The position numbers and the translations under genes are program-made. Of a DNA stretch of 64,000 nucleotides, positions 59,801 through 64,000 are shown piece after piece. The DNA comes from Meandrina meandrites (Eukaryota > Cnidaria > Anthozoa > Scleractinia > Meandrinidae), in NCBI GenBank assembly GCA_963693305.1, contig OY855910.1, positions 19,553,362 through 19,617,361 of the forward strand, given 5' to 3'. Each line of letters begins with the position of its first letter. Position 1 is the stretch's first letter. The notes beneath the pieces were generated by a model that saw only the letters and a program-made list of their open reading frames with translations, was not told where the DNA came from and did not search any database.

Positions 59801-61614
59801 GGGCAAATGCTATACTACAGTGTATATATTAAACTATACGACTAACTCCATGTTCTTCATTGGGCTGTTTACCAGTAATCCATGGTAAGTACACAATACT
59901 CCAAGCTACAGATCACAAACTGCTTGTCAAAACTGTTGGCAGAGCAGTCATAAAAAGCTAAGGATGAAACAAAAAAAGAAAATAAATGCCACTGCTGACC
60001 ATGATACAACACGATGTACTAAATTGTAAAAATATGTAAATTTTAAGAAATATTTGACGCGGATAGACCTTTTCATGTAAGGCTTTTCTGACCAGAAACT
60101 ATACGCGAGGCGACTTCAATGTTCTCTTGCAGGTTACTCCCTTGTATTTGGACTTTGTTCACTAAAGTTAATAATAAAATTCAATCGAGACGTATTTATT
60201 TTGCCTAGACTGAGAAGTCAGACGATATAAACAGGCAATCAGGAGGGGAAGAAAAGGACAGTGACATTCTTTGCTCGTCTATTTTCCTTCTTCCAGAGTC
60301 AACTTTGTTCGCTTCACCGGAATCTGAGAGCCTCGAAGAGACTCATGGAGGGAATGTAACTTATCACTTATTTCCGTTCATGTTTTAAAGGCATTGTTTG
60401 AAAGAAGTTTTCTAAGAATAAAACGGCTATTGTACAAGACAAAATAATTATGTGGCACACTAAACTTAGTGTTACAGACCTATCTCTCTGTCAGCCGTTG
60501 ACAGGGCAAACTTTTTGGCGTTTGGTAACATCACGCAGTCTGTGATCCACACATTCTTACTGGCTTTACCCTCATGCCCTAACTAAAAAAACAGATTACA
60601 ACAACATTCAGGAGTGTTCAGTAATGTAAATGGCATGCATTTTTCTTTTATTTTTTCTATGGGCAGAAATCGCCCCACCTCCCGCTACCCTGGGTGATGT
60701 TACAAAGTACTCCATTTAAACATGACTAATGTAGACTGTGCGACAAAGTTGATTTCTACTTGGATATTAAAATTAACTTACTGACAGAGTTCTTTGGGGA
60801 TGCATAAGGTCCATGCTCCAGAAGTGTAGTATGCCTTCCTTGCTGACAGACACATACCTTCCTCCATTACTGTCGGTAGAATCATCAGCGCCGTGGGACA
60901 GTTTAGGGAGATATGTTATCCGAGTGATCGTGTCGCGATGGCAACTAAAATACAAGTAAATCACAACCTAACTACATGTAGCATTTCAATGAAACTGATG
61001 CAGAGCGAATATGCCGAGACTTTGCTACCCGCTACAACTCAGCGGGTTTAAAATTTGTGAAATGTGCAGCTCTAGGCATGCGCAGTCAGGGCAAACATGC
61101 GGTTAAATCACAAACCAATTGTTAATCAGCTTATGCAAGTTTTCCCGCTCTTGATACAGGTTGATGTTAAAACTTGAGTTTTGATTGGTTTATTGAGCCT
61201 TAATTTGTAAGTCTAGAGTATCAACTTGTAGGACTGATTTCATTTTAATCAGGCGAGTTATTAGGTTAGGCCGGACGGCATTTAGGGTGGAAAATTAATT
61301 TTCCTTGACTTGTGGACTTAACATGCTAGTTTAGTTACAAAGGATATAACGAGTTATAAAGCATGCCCCAGCTTTTACAAATATTTAACTGCTGACTTTT
61401 TGATGCCCAATATTGTTATTTCATCACAAAATGATCGGAATTCTCAAGAGTCTAAATTTGTGTATATTTCAATTTTCGTTCAATGAACAATCTGAATACA
61501 TGTTTACTGCGACAAATTCTTGATCGAACTCTTCTAGAAACAACAATCTTCATGACTTTTGTATAACTTTTATAACTACCTTGGGATTTCCCTAGCTGGA
61601 TGTGGAAATTCCAT
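36663..61614 (-). CDS. WDR49: WD40-repeat protein, WDR49/WDR64 family (gene span, 20 exons)
   Basis: Exons in order: 61580-61614, 60782-60944, 60480-60582, 59873-59957, 59563-59693, 59177-59250, 57953-58071, 57160-57227, 56840-56904, 54376-54459, 53878-54015, 53344-53448, 52746-52970, 52128-52198, 51425-51672, 50817-51010, 42707-42919, 41064-41319, 40237-40372, 36663-37152. All 19 junctions keep frame, and the total is 3003 nt, giving 1000 aa. Landmarks: [80 protein letters not shown] (about residue 270), [44 protein letters not shown] (about 780-796) and [15 protein letters not shown]. These are WD repeats plus the family's C-terminal tail. WDR49/WDR64 proteins are linked to cilia and flagella (WDR49 is also called CFAP337). 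The two paralogs cannot be told apart here. The start is the ATG of the 35-nt exon; a more N-terminal start upstream is possible. Confidence 0.9.
37153..39102. other. WD40 gene intron 19, proximal part
   Basis: No exon. Near 38132-38215 a unit containing AACATGATACTTTTGTT occurs three times. At 38872-38998 a roughly 70-bp unit (TTAGCG ... AATAGTGCATTC) is tandemly duplicated; part of it recurs near 31886. Confidence 0.45.
39105..40059. mobile_element. TA-flanked MITE split by a Harbinger-like insertion
   Basis: Ends GACCCTATTCAAAAATGGC / GCCATTTTTGCATAGGGTC with TA on both sides. Only about 150 bp belong to this element. The remainder is the 39194-39999 insertion plus one copy of its TTA target. 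Confidence 0.7.
39194..39999. mobile_element. PIF/Harbinger-like non-autonomous element, copy 1
   Basis: 806 bp. Ends GGGCCAATTCGCACTAGCGG / CCGCTAGTGCGAATCGGCCC, with TTA duplicated at 39191-39193 and 40000-40002. GG(G)CC termini and a TTA/TWA target are the PIF/Harbinger hallmark. A second copy in the opposite orientation is at 55547-56510. No transposase frame. Confidence 0.87.
40237..40372 (-). CDS. WDR49: WD40 gene exon 19
   Basis: [40 protein letters not shown]: the invariant post-WD signature of the family. Donor GTATTT. Confidence 0.9.
41064..41319 (-). CDS. WDR49: WD40 gene exon 18
   Basis: [20 protein letters not shown], then [20 protein letters not shown] and [18 protein letters not shown]; last canonical WD repeat. 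Confidence 0.93.
41638..41784. mobile_element. 147-bp fold-back MITE
   Basis: Nearly perfect hairpin; arms begin CCCAGTTGTTCAAAG and include GGATAACGCTATCCACCGGA. Lies in WD40 gene intron 17. Confidence 0.88.
42576..42655 (+). repeat. (ATTC)n microsatellite
   Basis: About 20 pure tetramer units, ending about 50 bp from exon 17 of the WD40 gene on its donor side. Confidence 0.95.
42707..42919 (-). CDS. WDR49: WD40 gene exon 17
   Basis: [20 protein letters not shown], then [19 protein letters not shown] and [13 protein letters not shown]. An (ATTC)n tract lies about 50 bp beyond its donor. Confidence 0.92.
43309..43411. mobile_element. Fold-back element, copy 1
   Basis: Near-perfect hairpin, arms CAATTAGATTATGAGCTCGA ... 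ending CTAATTG, with a GCCTGCGGC loop. A diverged copy is at 43935-44036. Confidence 0.88.
43935..44036. mobile_element. Fold-back element, copy 2
   Basis: Same layout and arm sequence as 43309-43411 (GTGATAGTTGACTCG, GAAATCTCGAGCTC), with the arm flanks ACTAAAA / TTTAGT also inverted. Confidence 0.85.
44095..44190 (+). repeat. (ATT)n microsatellite
   Basis: Nearly pure ATT triplets, adjoining the 3' end of an antisense retrotransposon fragment whose tail they probably represent. Confidence 0.9.
44192..44596 (-). mobile_element. Antisense 3' fragment of the RLE-type non-LTR retrotransposon
   Basis: Reverse complement of the 3' end of the ORF and tail found at about 47765-47960. It covers the last 50 or so codons with only scattered mismatches. 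Its own 3' UTR contains a roughly 100-bp tandem duplication (CTCCCTCCTGG... TATACAAGG). It is head to head with the long sense copy. Confidence 0.85.
44597..44695 (+). repeat. (TTA)n microsatellite between two retrotransposon copies
   Basis: Almost pure TTA/TAA triplets separating the 5' ends of the antisense and sense copies. Confidence 0.9.
44696..48143 (+). mobile_element. Non-LTR retrotransposon with restriction-like endonuclease, 5'-truncated
   Basis: Sense copy comprising one long ORF (44699-47929), a 3' UTR with AATAAA near 48107, and an (ATT)n tail at 48126-48143. The left boundary falls directly in an ATT/TAA tract with an in-frame stop, so the 5' end is lost. It sits antisense in intron 16 of the WD40 gene. 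Confidence 0.85.
44699..47929 (+). CDS. Reverse transcriptase / restriction-like endonuclease polyprotein (R2/NeSL-like class)
   Basis: Uninterrupted frame of about 1075 codons ending TAA; the first ATG is at 44828, and upstream codons ([15 protein letters not shown]) look coding, so the N-terminus is truncated. RT motif A is [13 protein letters not shown] (Asp codon 46157), motif [16 protein letters not shown], and the catalytic box FADD is at 46412-46423. Then come [10 protein letters not shown] and a Cys/His motif [19 protein letters not shown] (47285-47341). The C-terminal part has PDARLDI (47477) and FFDVRV (catalytic-type Asp 47540), the PD...D pattern of a restriction-like endonuclease. 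No APE endonuclease or N-terminal zinc fingers are present in what remains. An intact frame suggests recent insertion. Assignment to a clade needs phylogeny. Confidence 0.85.
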   Translation, partial: KNLWDAKGYGDLGLKPQNLRDQASRLEKIQERSVDNTSGDSRAMSGIDESMFGIGTQSASNIDHSDSADLFTLDFQDAGSDESRYANSQEMASDLNMTSTTTEIPGGAELMKQIEQNDLDNGSVLGCLPEHNVVDKPSMITWGTRSDGSLIVIPTSTITDAYNEIVTWRKNVFLVPYGKTGKEFIDQVTSHINDWNSNSDQQHISLKAAFVLLAVALQKPSPKSKTKDHQDFLSKRLALWKEGEISKLLREGRMLQGRIGKLKTFDQPEKSKIFAKLVLEGQINSALRFLSETSTGGVLELTDDVMAQLKEKHPNPQPTTLGSLLFGPINDDIPESVYSEINGEMIREAALRTKGSGGPCGVDANGFRRMMACKSFKQSSTKLCEAIATMTRTLCTTFIDPATIEPLVASRLIPLDKGEGAVRPIGVGEVIRRIIGKCVMNVSKGDVVEASGSLQLCAGQKSGSEAAIHAMHAIFEADDTDAVLLIDASNAFNALNRATSLHNIRVLCPIIAAYAINTYRKSARLFITGGKEITSAEGTTQGDPLAMALYALSVQPLITSLQAASSTKQCWFADDACGAGSVLEIKKWWDVLNSLGPAFGYFPNPKKCWIISKPDKEASVKEVFKDTAVNVTVEGQKHLGAVIGSREYLEEYVSEKVTNWVSEITKLAEFALSQPQACYAAYTFGLKHRWTYFLRTLPDIQELLEPLENAISKVLIPAITEHRCTRLDRDILALPVRLGGLGMTNPCLDANLEQSSSVKVTIPLVQQIVAQSHQMPDDSLVKPLQQAMRSERATVLQDRAEHIRGVAPQKVQRALDLAAEKGSSVWLTVLPLREMGFNLNKREFRDAIKLRYDWPVDDIPSTCVCGDAFTVDHAMICKRGGFVTQRHNELRDLEAELLNMVCTDVEIEPVLQDISGEQLGRGSNRAPDARLDIHARGFWENQRSAFFDVRVCHPNADSYRDLELQQIYRNHENEKKRLYARRVLDIEQGTFTPLIFTSTGGMGNECLQYHSRLAQLISIKKGEHYAKTISWIRARTSFALLRSALICLRGSRARRKAFCDFKNIDIDVETQEGAIV
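48174..48271. repeat. Fold-back repeat
   Basis: Arms of about 37 bp: GGTCTGTATTGGAGAATCTT and its complement, loop around GAGCGAACGCAG. Just downstream of the retrotransposon tail. Confidence 0.85.
48829..48909 (+). repeat. (TTA)n microsatellite
   Basis: About 27 triplets; creates an artefactual poly-Ile frame on the minus strand. Confidence 0.95.
49593..50560 (+). pseudogene. Non-LTR retrotransposon RT pseudogene with internal deletion
   Basis: Opens with [20 protein letters not shown], then [20 protein letters not shown] and [19 protein letters not shown] (RT fingers/palm). It jumps after IAFVNM straight to [14 protein letters not shown], deleting the FADD-containing palm. It then continues [28 protein letters not shown] and [10 protein letters not shown] with several stops. 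The deletion and stops mark a dead copy. Family type is common in invertebrate genomes (jockey/RTE/CR1-like). Confidence 0.85.
50595..50662 (+). repeat. (ATT)n microsatellite
   Basis: About 22 triplets following the RT pseudogene; source of a spurious poly-Leu frame. Confidence 0.95.
50817..51010 (-). CDS. WDR49: WD40 gene exon 16
   Basis: Basic linker between WD repeats: [20 protein letters not shown], later [15 protein letters not shown] and ISYQEFLP. Joins both neighbours in phase, across a 7.9-kb intron to exon 17. Confidence 0.8.
51425..51672 (-). CDS. WDR49: WD40 gene exon 15
   Basis: Acidic linker [20 protein letters not shown], then [20 protein letters not shown]. Donor GTCAGT, one base into a Val codon. 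Confidence 0.92.
51804..51986. repeat. Imperfect fold-back repeat
   Basis: Left half has ACCGTTCTGGAACCGGT and the right half ACCGGGACC / GGTTCCAGAACGGT-type complements; ends GCTACGTTTGCAC and TTGTAAACATAAG are weakly inverted. Probably an old MITE. Confidence 0.5.
52128..52198 (-). CDS. WDR49: WD40 gene exon 14
   Basis: Reads [23 protein letters not shown]. The chosen acceptor is AAATCTCCAAG; a nearer AG (ATTACAG) would put a stop in frame. Confidence 0.8.
52746..52970 (-). CDS. WDR49: WD40 gene exon 13
   Basis: [20 protein letters not shown], then [20 protein letters not shown]; two WD strands sets. Acceptor TTTTCACAG, donor GTATAC. Confidence 0.93.
53344..53448 (-). CDS. WDR49: WD40 gene exon 12
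   Basis: [20 protein letters not shown] then [15 protein letters not shown]; acceptor TTTGTTAG, donor GTGATT. Confidence 0.87.
53795..53841 (+). repeat. (TTTA)n microsatellite
   Basis: About 11 ATTT units, starting about 40 bp from WD40 gene exon 11 on its donor side. Confidence 0.92.
53878..54015 (-). CDS. WDR49: WD40 gene exon 11
   Basis: [20 protein letters not shown] continuing to HCIFVGTNQ; completes the previous WD repeat. A (TTTA)n tract lies about 40 bp beyond its donor. Confidence 0.9.
54376..54459 (-). CDS. WDR49: WD40 gene exon 10
   Basis: [20 protein letters not shown] then IISAAQDK; typical GH start of a WD repeat. Donor GTTACT. Confidence 0.9.
54880..54960 (+). mobile_element. 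Penelope-like 3' tail with degenerate hammerhead motif
   Basis: CTGATGA at 54893-54899 is followed by GACTAGCAGTATGCAGAC and AAAACGTCGCG; in intact copies of this kind the last block is GAAACGTC. The core guanine is lost here. Sequence 54690-54880 upstream may be part of the same element. Confidence 0.5.
55385..55495 (+). repeat. GGTCGA-type minisatellite
   Basis: About ten short units based on CGGTCGAYA / GGTCGATAGTC, some inverted (CGACCGATATATCGGTCG is a perfect dyad). Confidence 0.85.
55547..56510. mobile_element. PIF/Harbinger-like element, copy 2 (inverted, interrupted)
   Basis: Same sequence as 39194-39999 in the opposite orientation. The right end is complete (CCGCTAGTGCGAACTGGCCC); the left end lacks about 20 bp of the terminal repeat. 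Interrupted by the 237-bp element at 56192-56428. Confidence 0.85.
56192..56428. mobile_element. 237-bp MITE with GGGATAA repeats, 6-bp TSD ACTTGT
   Basis: Ends GAGGCCCTGTTAGG / CCTAACAGGGCCTC, interior made of at least eight GGGATAAGGGATAAC-like units. ACTTGT is duplicated at 56186-56191 and 56429-56434. The other Harbinger copy carries the uninterrupted site (as the reverse complement near 39268), which confirms both boundaries. A degenerate relative may lie at 17868-18098. Confidence 0.92.
56840..56904 (-). CDS. WDR49: WD40 gene exon 9
   Basis: [22 protein letters not shown], a diagnostic WD repeat of the family. Donor GTAAGT, phase 0. Confidence 0.92.
57160..57227 (-). CDS. WDR49: WD40 gene exon 8
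   Basis: [23 protein letters not shown]; acceptor GGCAG, donor GTAAGT. Confidence 0.87.
57560..57930 (-). pseudogene. CR1/L2-like LINE RT C-terminal remnant
   Basis: Minus-strand translation reads [15 protein letters not shown], a stop, then [20 protein letters not shown] and FKGKLKKTF, the usual end of CR1/L2-type RTs. One in-frame stop; only about 80 residues remain. In WD40 gene intron 7. Confidence 0.7.
57953..58071 (-). CDS. WDR49: WD40 gene exon 7
   Basis: [20 protein letters not shown] then [19 protein letters not shown]; donor GTAAGT. Confidence 0.9.
59177..59250 (-). CDS. WDR49: WD40 gene exon 6
   Basis: [25 protein letters not shown]; donor GTAAGT, phase 0. Confidence 0.82.
59563..59693 (-). 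CDS. WDR49: WD40 gene exon 5
   Basis: Acceptor [27 protein letters not shown] is the next WD strand set. Ends one base into a Val codon. Confidence 0.88.
59873..59957 (-). CDS. WDR49: WD40 gene exon 4
   Basis: Reads [20 protein letters not shown] then CVLTMDYW, a highly conserved block of WDR49-type proteins. The Trp codon is split with exon 5. Confidence 0.88.
60480..60582 (-). CDS. WDR49: WD40 gene exon 3
   Basis: Acceptor TTTTTTAG, donor [26 protein letters not shown] then [14 protein letters not shown]. Confidence 0.85.
60782..60944 (-). CDS. WDR49: WD40 gene exon 2
   Basis: Acceptor TATTTTAG, donor GTAAGT. Contains [35 protein letters not shown] and QRTLS. Confidence 0.88.
61580..61614 (-). 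CDS. WDR49: WD40 gene exon 1 (coding start)
   Basis: ATG directly after a TTCTTTACAG acceptor; reads [11 protein letters not shown] plus two bases completed as Ser by the next exon. A 5' UTR exon upstream is implied. Confidence 0.65.
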
Positions 61615-61844
61615 CTGTAAAGAAAAAATGCTTCAAATGGTTTAGTTAATAGCTGAAGAGGGAAACTTAAATCCCTGACTAAAATTACCCTCCTTAATTC
61701 AAAATTGAATAAATTGCACATGACATATCAAGCTGAGCCGTTGTATACTCATCTCCTCTTAAAAAGCGAATTCGCTTAAAGTGTTTGACATCGATAAAAT
61801 TTTGTCCAAATTATAACTTCGAAGGGTTTTCGAAACCTACTTAC

Positions 61845-61945
61845 AAAAATAATCTTGTGAAAATTACAGTAATTAGTTTGCAGCCGCCATGTTTGTGTTC
61901 CCCCAAATGAAATGCAGTTTTCTATTGGACGAGAACGTATCACGT
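61845..61945 (-). promoter_or_regulatory. Candidate promoter / 5' UTR exon of the WD40 gene
   Basis: On the minus strand a CCAAT box (ATTGG at 61924-61928) and a CACGTG E-box (61941-61946) precede a short upstream ORF (ATGGCGGCTGC, five codons). A strong donor TTTTTGTAAGTAG at 61845 could splice to the coding exon at 61614. The TSS is inferred only. Confidence 0.4.
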
Positions 61946-62075
61946 GACGCGCGTCGAAACTGTATAACTCCCTAGGGCGAACAAAACTCATCACCACCAT
62001 CAATCTTTATGTAAACACGGCAATTTTATTACGCGGGATGAGCCGCGTATTAAATTCGGCTTGATTGTTTTGATG

Positions 62076-62171
62076 CGTTCGATGTGGTTCGATGTGGTTC
62101 GATGGGTTCGATGTGGTTCGATGTGTTCGATGTGGTTCGATGTGTTCGATGAGTTCCATGAGTTCGATGTT
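62076..62171 (+). repeat. TTCGATGTGG minisatellite
   Basis: Nine to ten imperfect units of TTCGATGTGG / TTCGATGTG, upstream of the candidate exon at 62496. Confidence 0.88.
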
Positions 62172-62495
62172 GTGCGGTAAAATCTATCGAAAGCTCTCGT
62201 CGATTTGAGATTTCACCTAAATGGTATGCTCGATAATTTTTCTAACCATCGCTGGCAACGTACGATTTTGTTCACTAAACGGTACATTTTATACGTTTTC
62301 AATGTAGTAAAAGAAACTCTTGTTTCTCACGGAGCAATGTGTTTGTTTCCCGTGGTAGCATGTTCACTGAGATCTCGTCCAAAGCTTTCGTTCAAAAGCT
62401 CCCGTCGGCAACGTCCGATTTCATTCACAATATTTAAACCGTAATAAGACCTGATCAGTGAGCGGGAGTGGAAGTTTTCAAGATTTTCACAGCTC

Positions 62496-62584
62496 ATGGC
62501 GACTGAATACATAACAAAAGAAGTAATTGTCGATTGTTTACAGTTTGGATGTAACTTTATTCTCAACTATTACGCCAGTGACAG
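62496..62584 (+). CDS. Possible first coding exon of an unidentified gene
   Basis: ATG in good context (AGCTCATGGCG) opens MATEYITKEVIVDCLQFGCN continuing to YYASDR, before a possible donor (GACAG then GTTAAA). Without splicing the frame stops about 50 bp later. The composition looks like protein, and the position, head to head with the WD40 gene, suits a promoter-proximal exon. Not recognised. Confidence 0.3.
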
Positions 62585-62639
62585 GTTAAAAGGCGTGCGT
62601 CAAACAAGATCAAGTTCTCAACGATCGCCCTGTTGATAA

Positions 62640-64000
62640 TTGTAAAAACCGATAAAGGTCATTTGCTGATTAGCCTTGGCAATTTATCCCGGAATTTATG
62701 TAAATCGCATCTTTGTAACACAACACCTTTCGTAGGCCAAAGTCACGTTAGCGCATACGTTTCATGTTGTGACTTTGGCGTCTTTTAAATTACCTTATTG
62801 AGTACTTGTACTTTCATTTCCATTTATTTGTACATTTTAAACAGAATGTGACCGTGAAAAGTCATTCCCATCCCGCGGAAACGGCCAACGGGCGTCTTGT
62901 TCACAATAAAAACGGTCTTCCTAAGAATCGTGTAGCACACATTAACTGCATTAATTATGAAATTACTGAATGAAGAATAGTATAATGTTATGATGTTACA
63001 ATGGTTTAAATACTATTGTTATACCCCCCCCCCCCCCCCCAACTGAAATTCTGTTTTCTATTGGACGAGAGCGTGTCATGTGGCGGGCGACAACAGCTTA
63101 TACTGAAACTGGAATGCGGGCTTGATATAGATGCATTTAAAAAATGTAACTGGATTCAATGACAAATTTTTATTGTAACAAAAAATTGATTCATTCGGGT
63201 TTTTTTTCAGATTTTTGCTGGCGAGCCCTAGCGAGGCAGCACACTATTCTTGTCAATCGGGGAAAAATTCCAAAATTTTGTCGGACGTAAGATCGTAAGC
63301 CTGCGCAGTAGACTATTATCCGGGACAATAGGCCGTTTGCATTATGATGTCAAACGCGCAAAGATTTCTGGTAGTTGTAGTAAAGTTTGCGCTAAATGAC
63401 AAATGACGGCGATATTGTGTGTTATTTTGCTTCGGACTCGCTCAATTGGTTTATAAAAAGGTCTAAACTGCAAATAAATATAGGCTTTCATAGGAAAGCC
63501 ACCTCAGTCTATGTTTTACGAGGTTGGTTTCTGCTTTGATGTTTCGCGCAATTTTTCTTACTTTCAACGGACGCGCGCGCTGGTTAAATTTCTCTACCAA
63601 ATGACGAATTCCGTTTCGCGATCAAAGCCATTTCAAGGTAATAACAAGTATAAAAACTGCAAAGTTACTGCAAGGTCGCGTTTATGCGTGATAATTTCGT
63701 CATTTTCTTTTCAGAGTAATGTACCATTTTCGTCGTTATATATTTGGCGCGAGCTACGGTTGGGCCATTTTCGAAAACACCACTTGCGATAGTTATTTTT
63801 ATAACTCATCCAGCGAGAGCCTACTCTGCACCCCCTTTAAAACCCTACCTTCAAAAGTTGAAAAAGTTTTCCAAACCTGTTCACTATTCAATTCAATTCC
63901 CACTCTTATACACCCCTTCGCTAGCACTCACTTTCACGCTGAAATTCCTAGCTTACATGTTTTTACTACTTGTAACACGGTCGATTTTTGTAGCTGTGTA
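62640..64000. other. Right-edge intergenic or intronic DNA
   Basis: No convincing exon. 63560-63620 (CGCGCGCTGGTTAAATTTC, AAATGACGAATTC) resembles 16050-16110 inside the TTAA element, so part of this is an old transposon copy. Confidence 0.4.
63024..63040 (+). repeat. Poly-C run
   Basis: About 17 C; just beyond it, ATTCTGTTTTCTATTGGACGA resembles the WD40 promoter-proximal sequence at 61915, suggesting a dispersed repeat. Confidence 0.8.

Noticed and set aside
1..64000. CRISPR array, operons, ribosome binding sites, prophage
   Set aside because: Spliced genes and transposon content show animal nuclear DNA; no spacer-repeat array or bacterial gene order is present.

Overview
This is AT-rich animal genomic DNA with spliced genes, large introns and a very dense load of small DNA transposons. 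The repeat types, the interstitial CCCTAA telomere-like tract and the protein families present fit a cnidarian, most likely a stony coral. That is inference; there is no taxonomic marker. All splice models were read by eye from GT/AG sites, codon phase and reading frame.

Three host genes can be assembled. (1) Minus strand, left edge to about 20 kb: the N-terminal part of a CCDC66-like ciliary/centrosomal satellite gene. Exons are at 19676-19725, 12877-12917, 5537-5822, 3117-3171, 1717-1759 and 1383-1432. The 5' coding exon and at least one internal exon are unresolved, and the gene runs off the left edge. (2) Plus strand, 24539-35736: a complete five-exon SAM-dependent methyltransferase of the cyclopropane-fatty-acid-synthase / coclaurine N-methyltransferase-like family (347 aa). 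(3) Minus strand, 61614-36663: a complete 20-exon WD40-repeat gene of the WDR49/WDR64 family (exon sum 3003 nt, exactly 1000 codons plus stop). Genes 1 and 2 are head to head, and 2 and 3 are tail to tail with less than 1 kb between stop codons. A possible first exon of a further plus-strand gene is at 62496. Two of the three genes belong to families tied to cilia or centrosomes.

The rest is mostly mobile DNA. Intron 16 of the WD40 gene holds a 5'-truncated, intact-frame non-LTR retrotransposon ORF (reverse transcriptase plus restriction-like endonuclease, 44699-47929), head to head with a second, antisense 3' fragment of the same family. Other retroelement remains are LINE-type RT pseudogenes (14340, 49593, 57560 minus, possibly 18165) and Penelope-like remnants (15048, 54880, and 31657 minus), the latter with hammerhead-like motifs. 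Many non-autonomous DNA transposons can be delimited by terminal inverted repeats and target-site duplications. Several are nested, and one has its empty site preserved elsewhere in the window.

The most unusual object is the 1052-bp element at 18402-19453. It has about 80-bp terminal inverted repeats and a perfect 8-bp target duplication. Inside are the 5' parts of two convergent genes: a RecQ-like helicase and a cysteine-rich (C-x2-C ... C-x2-C) protein, joined at an internal deletion. It looks like the deletion derivative of a larger transposon that carried a RecQ-type helicase.
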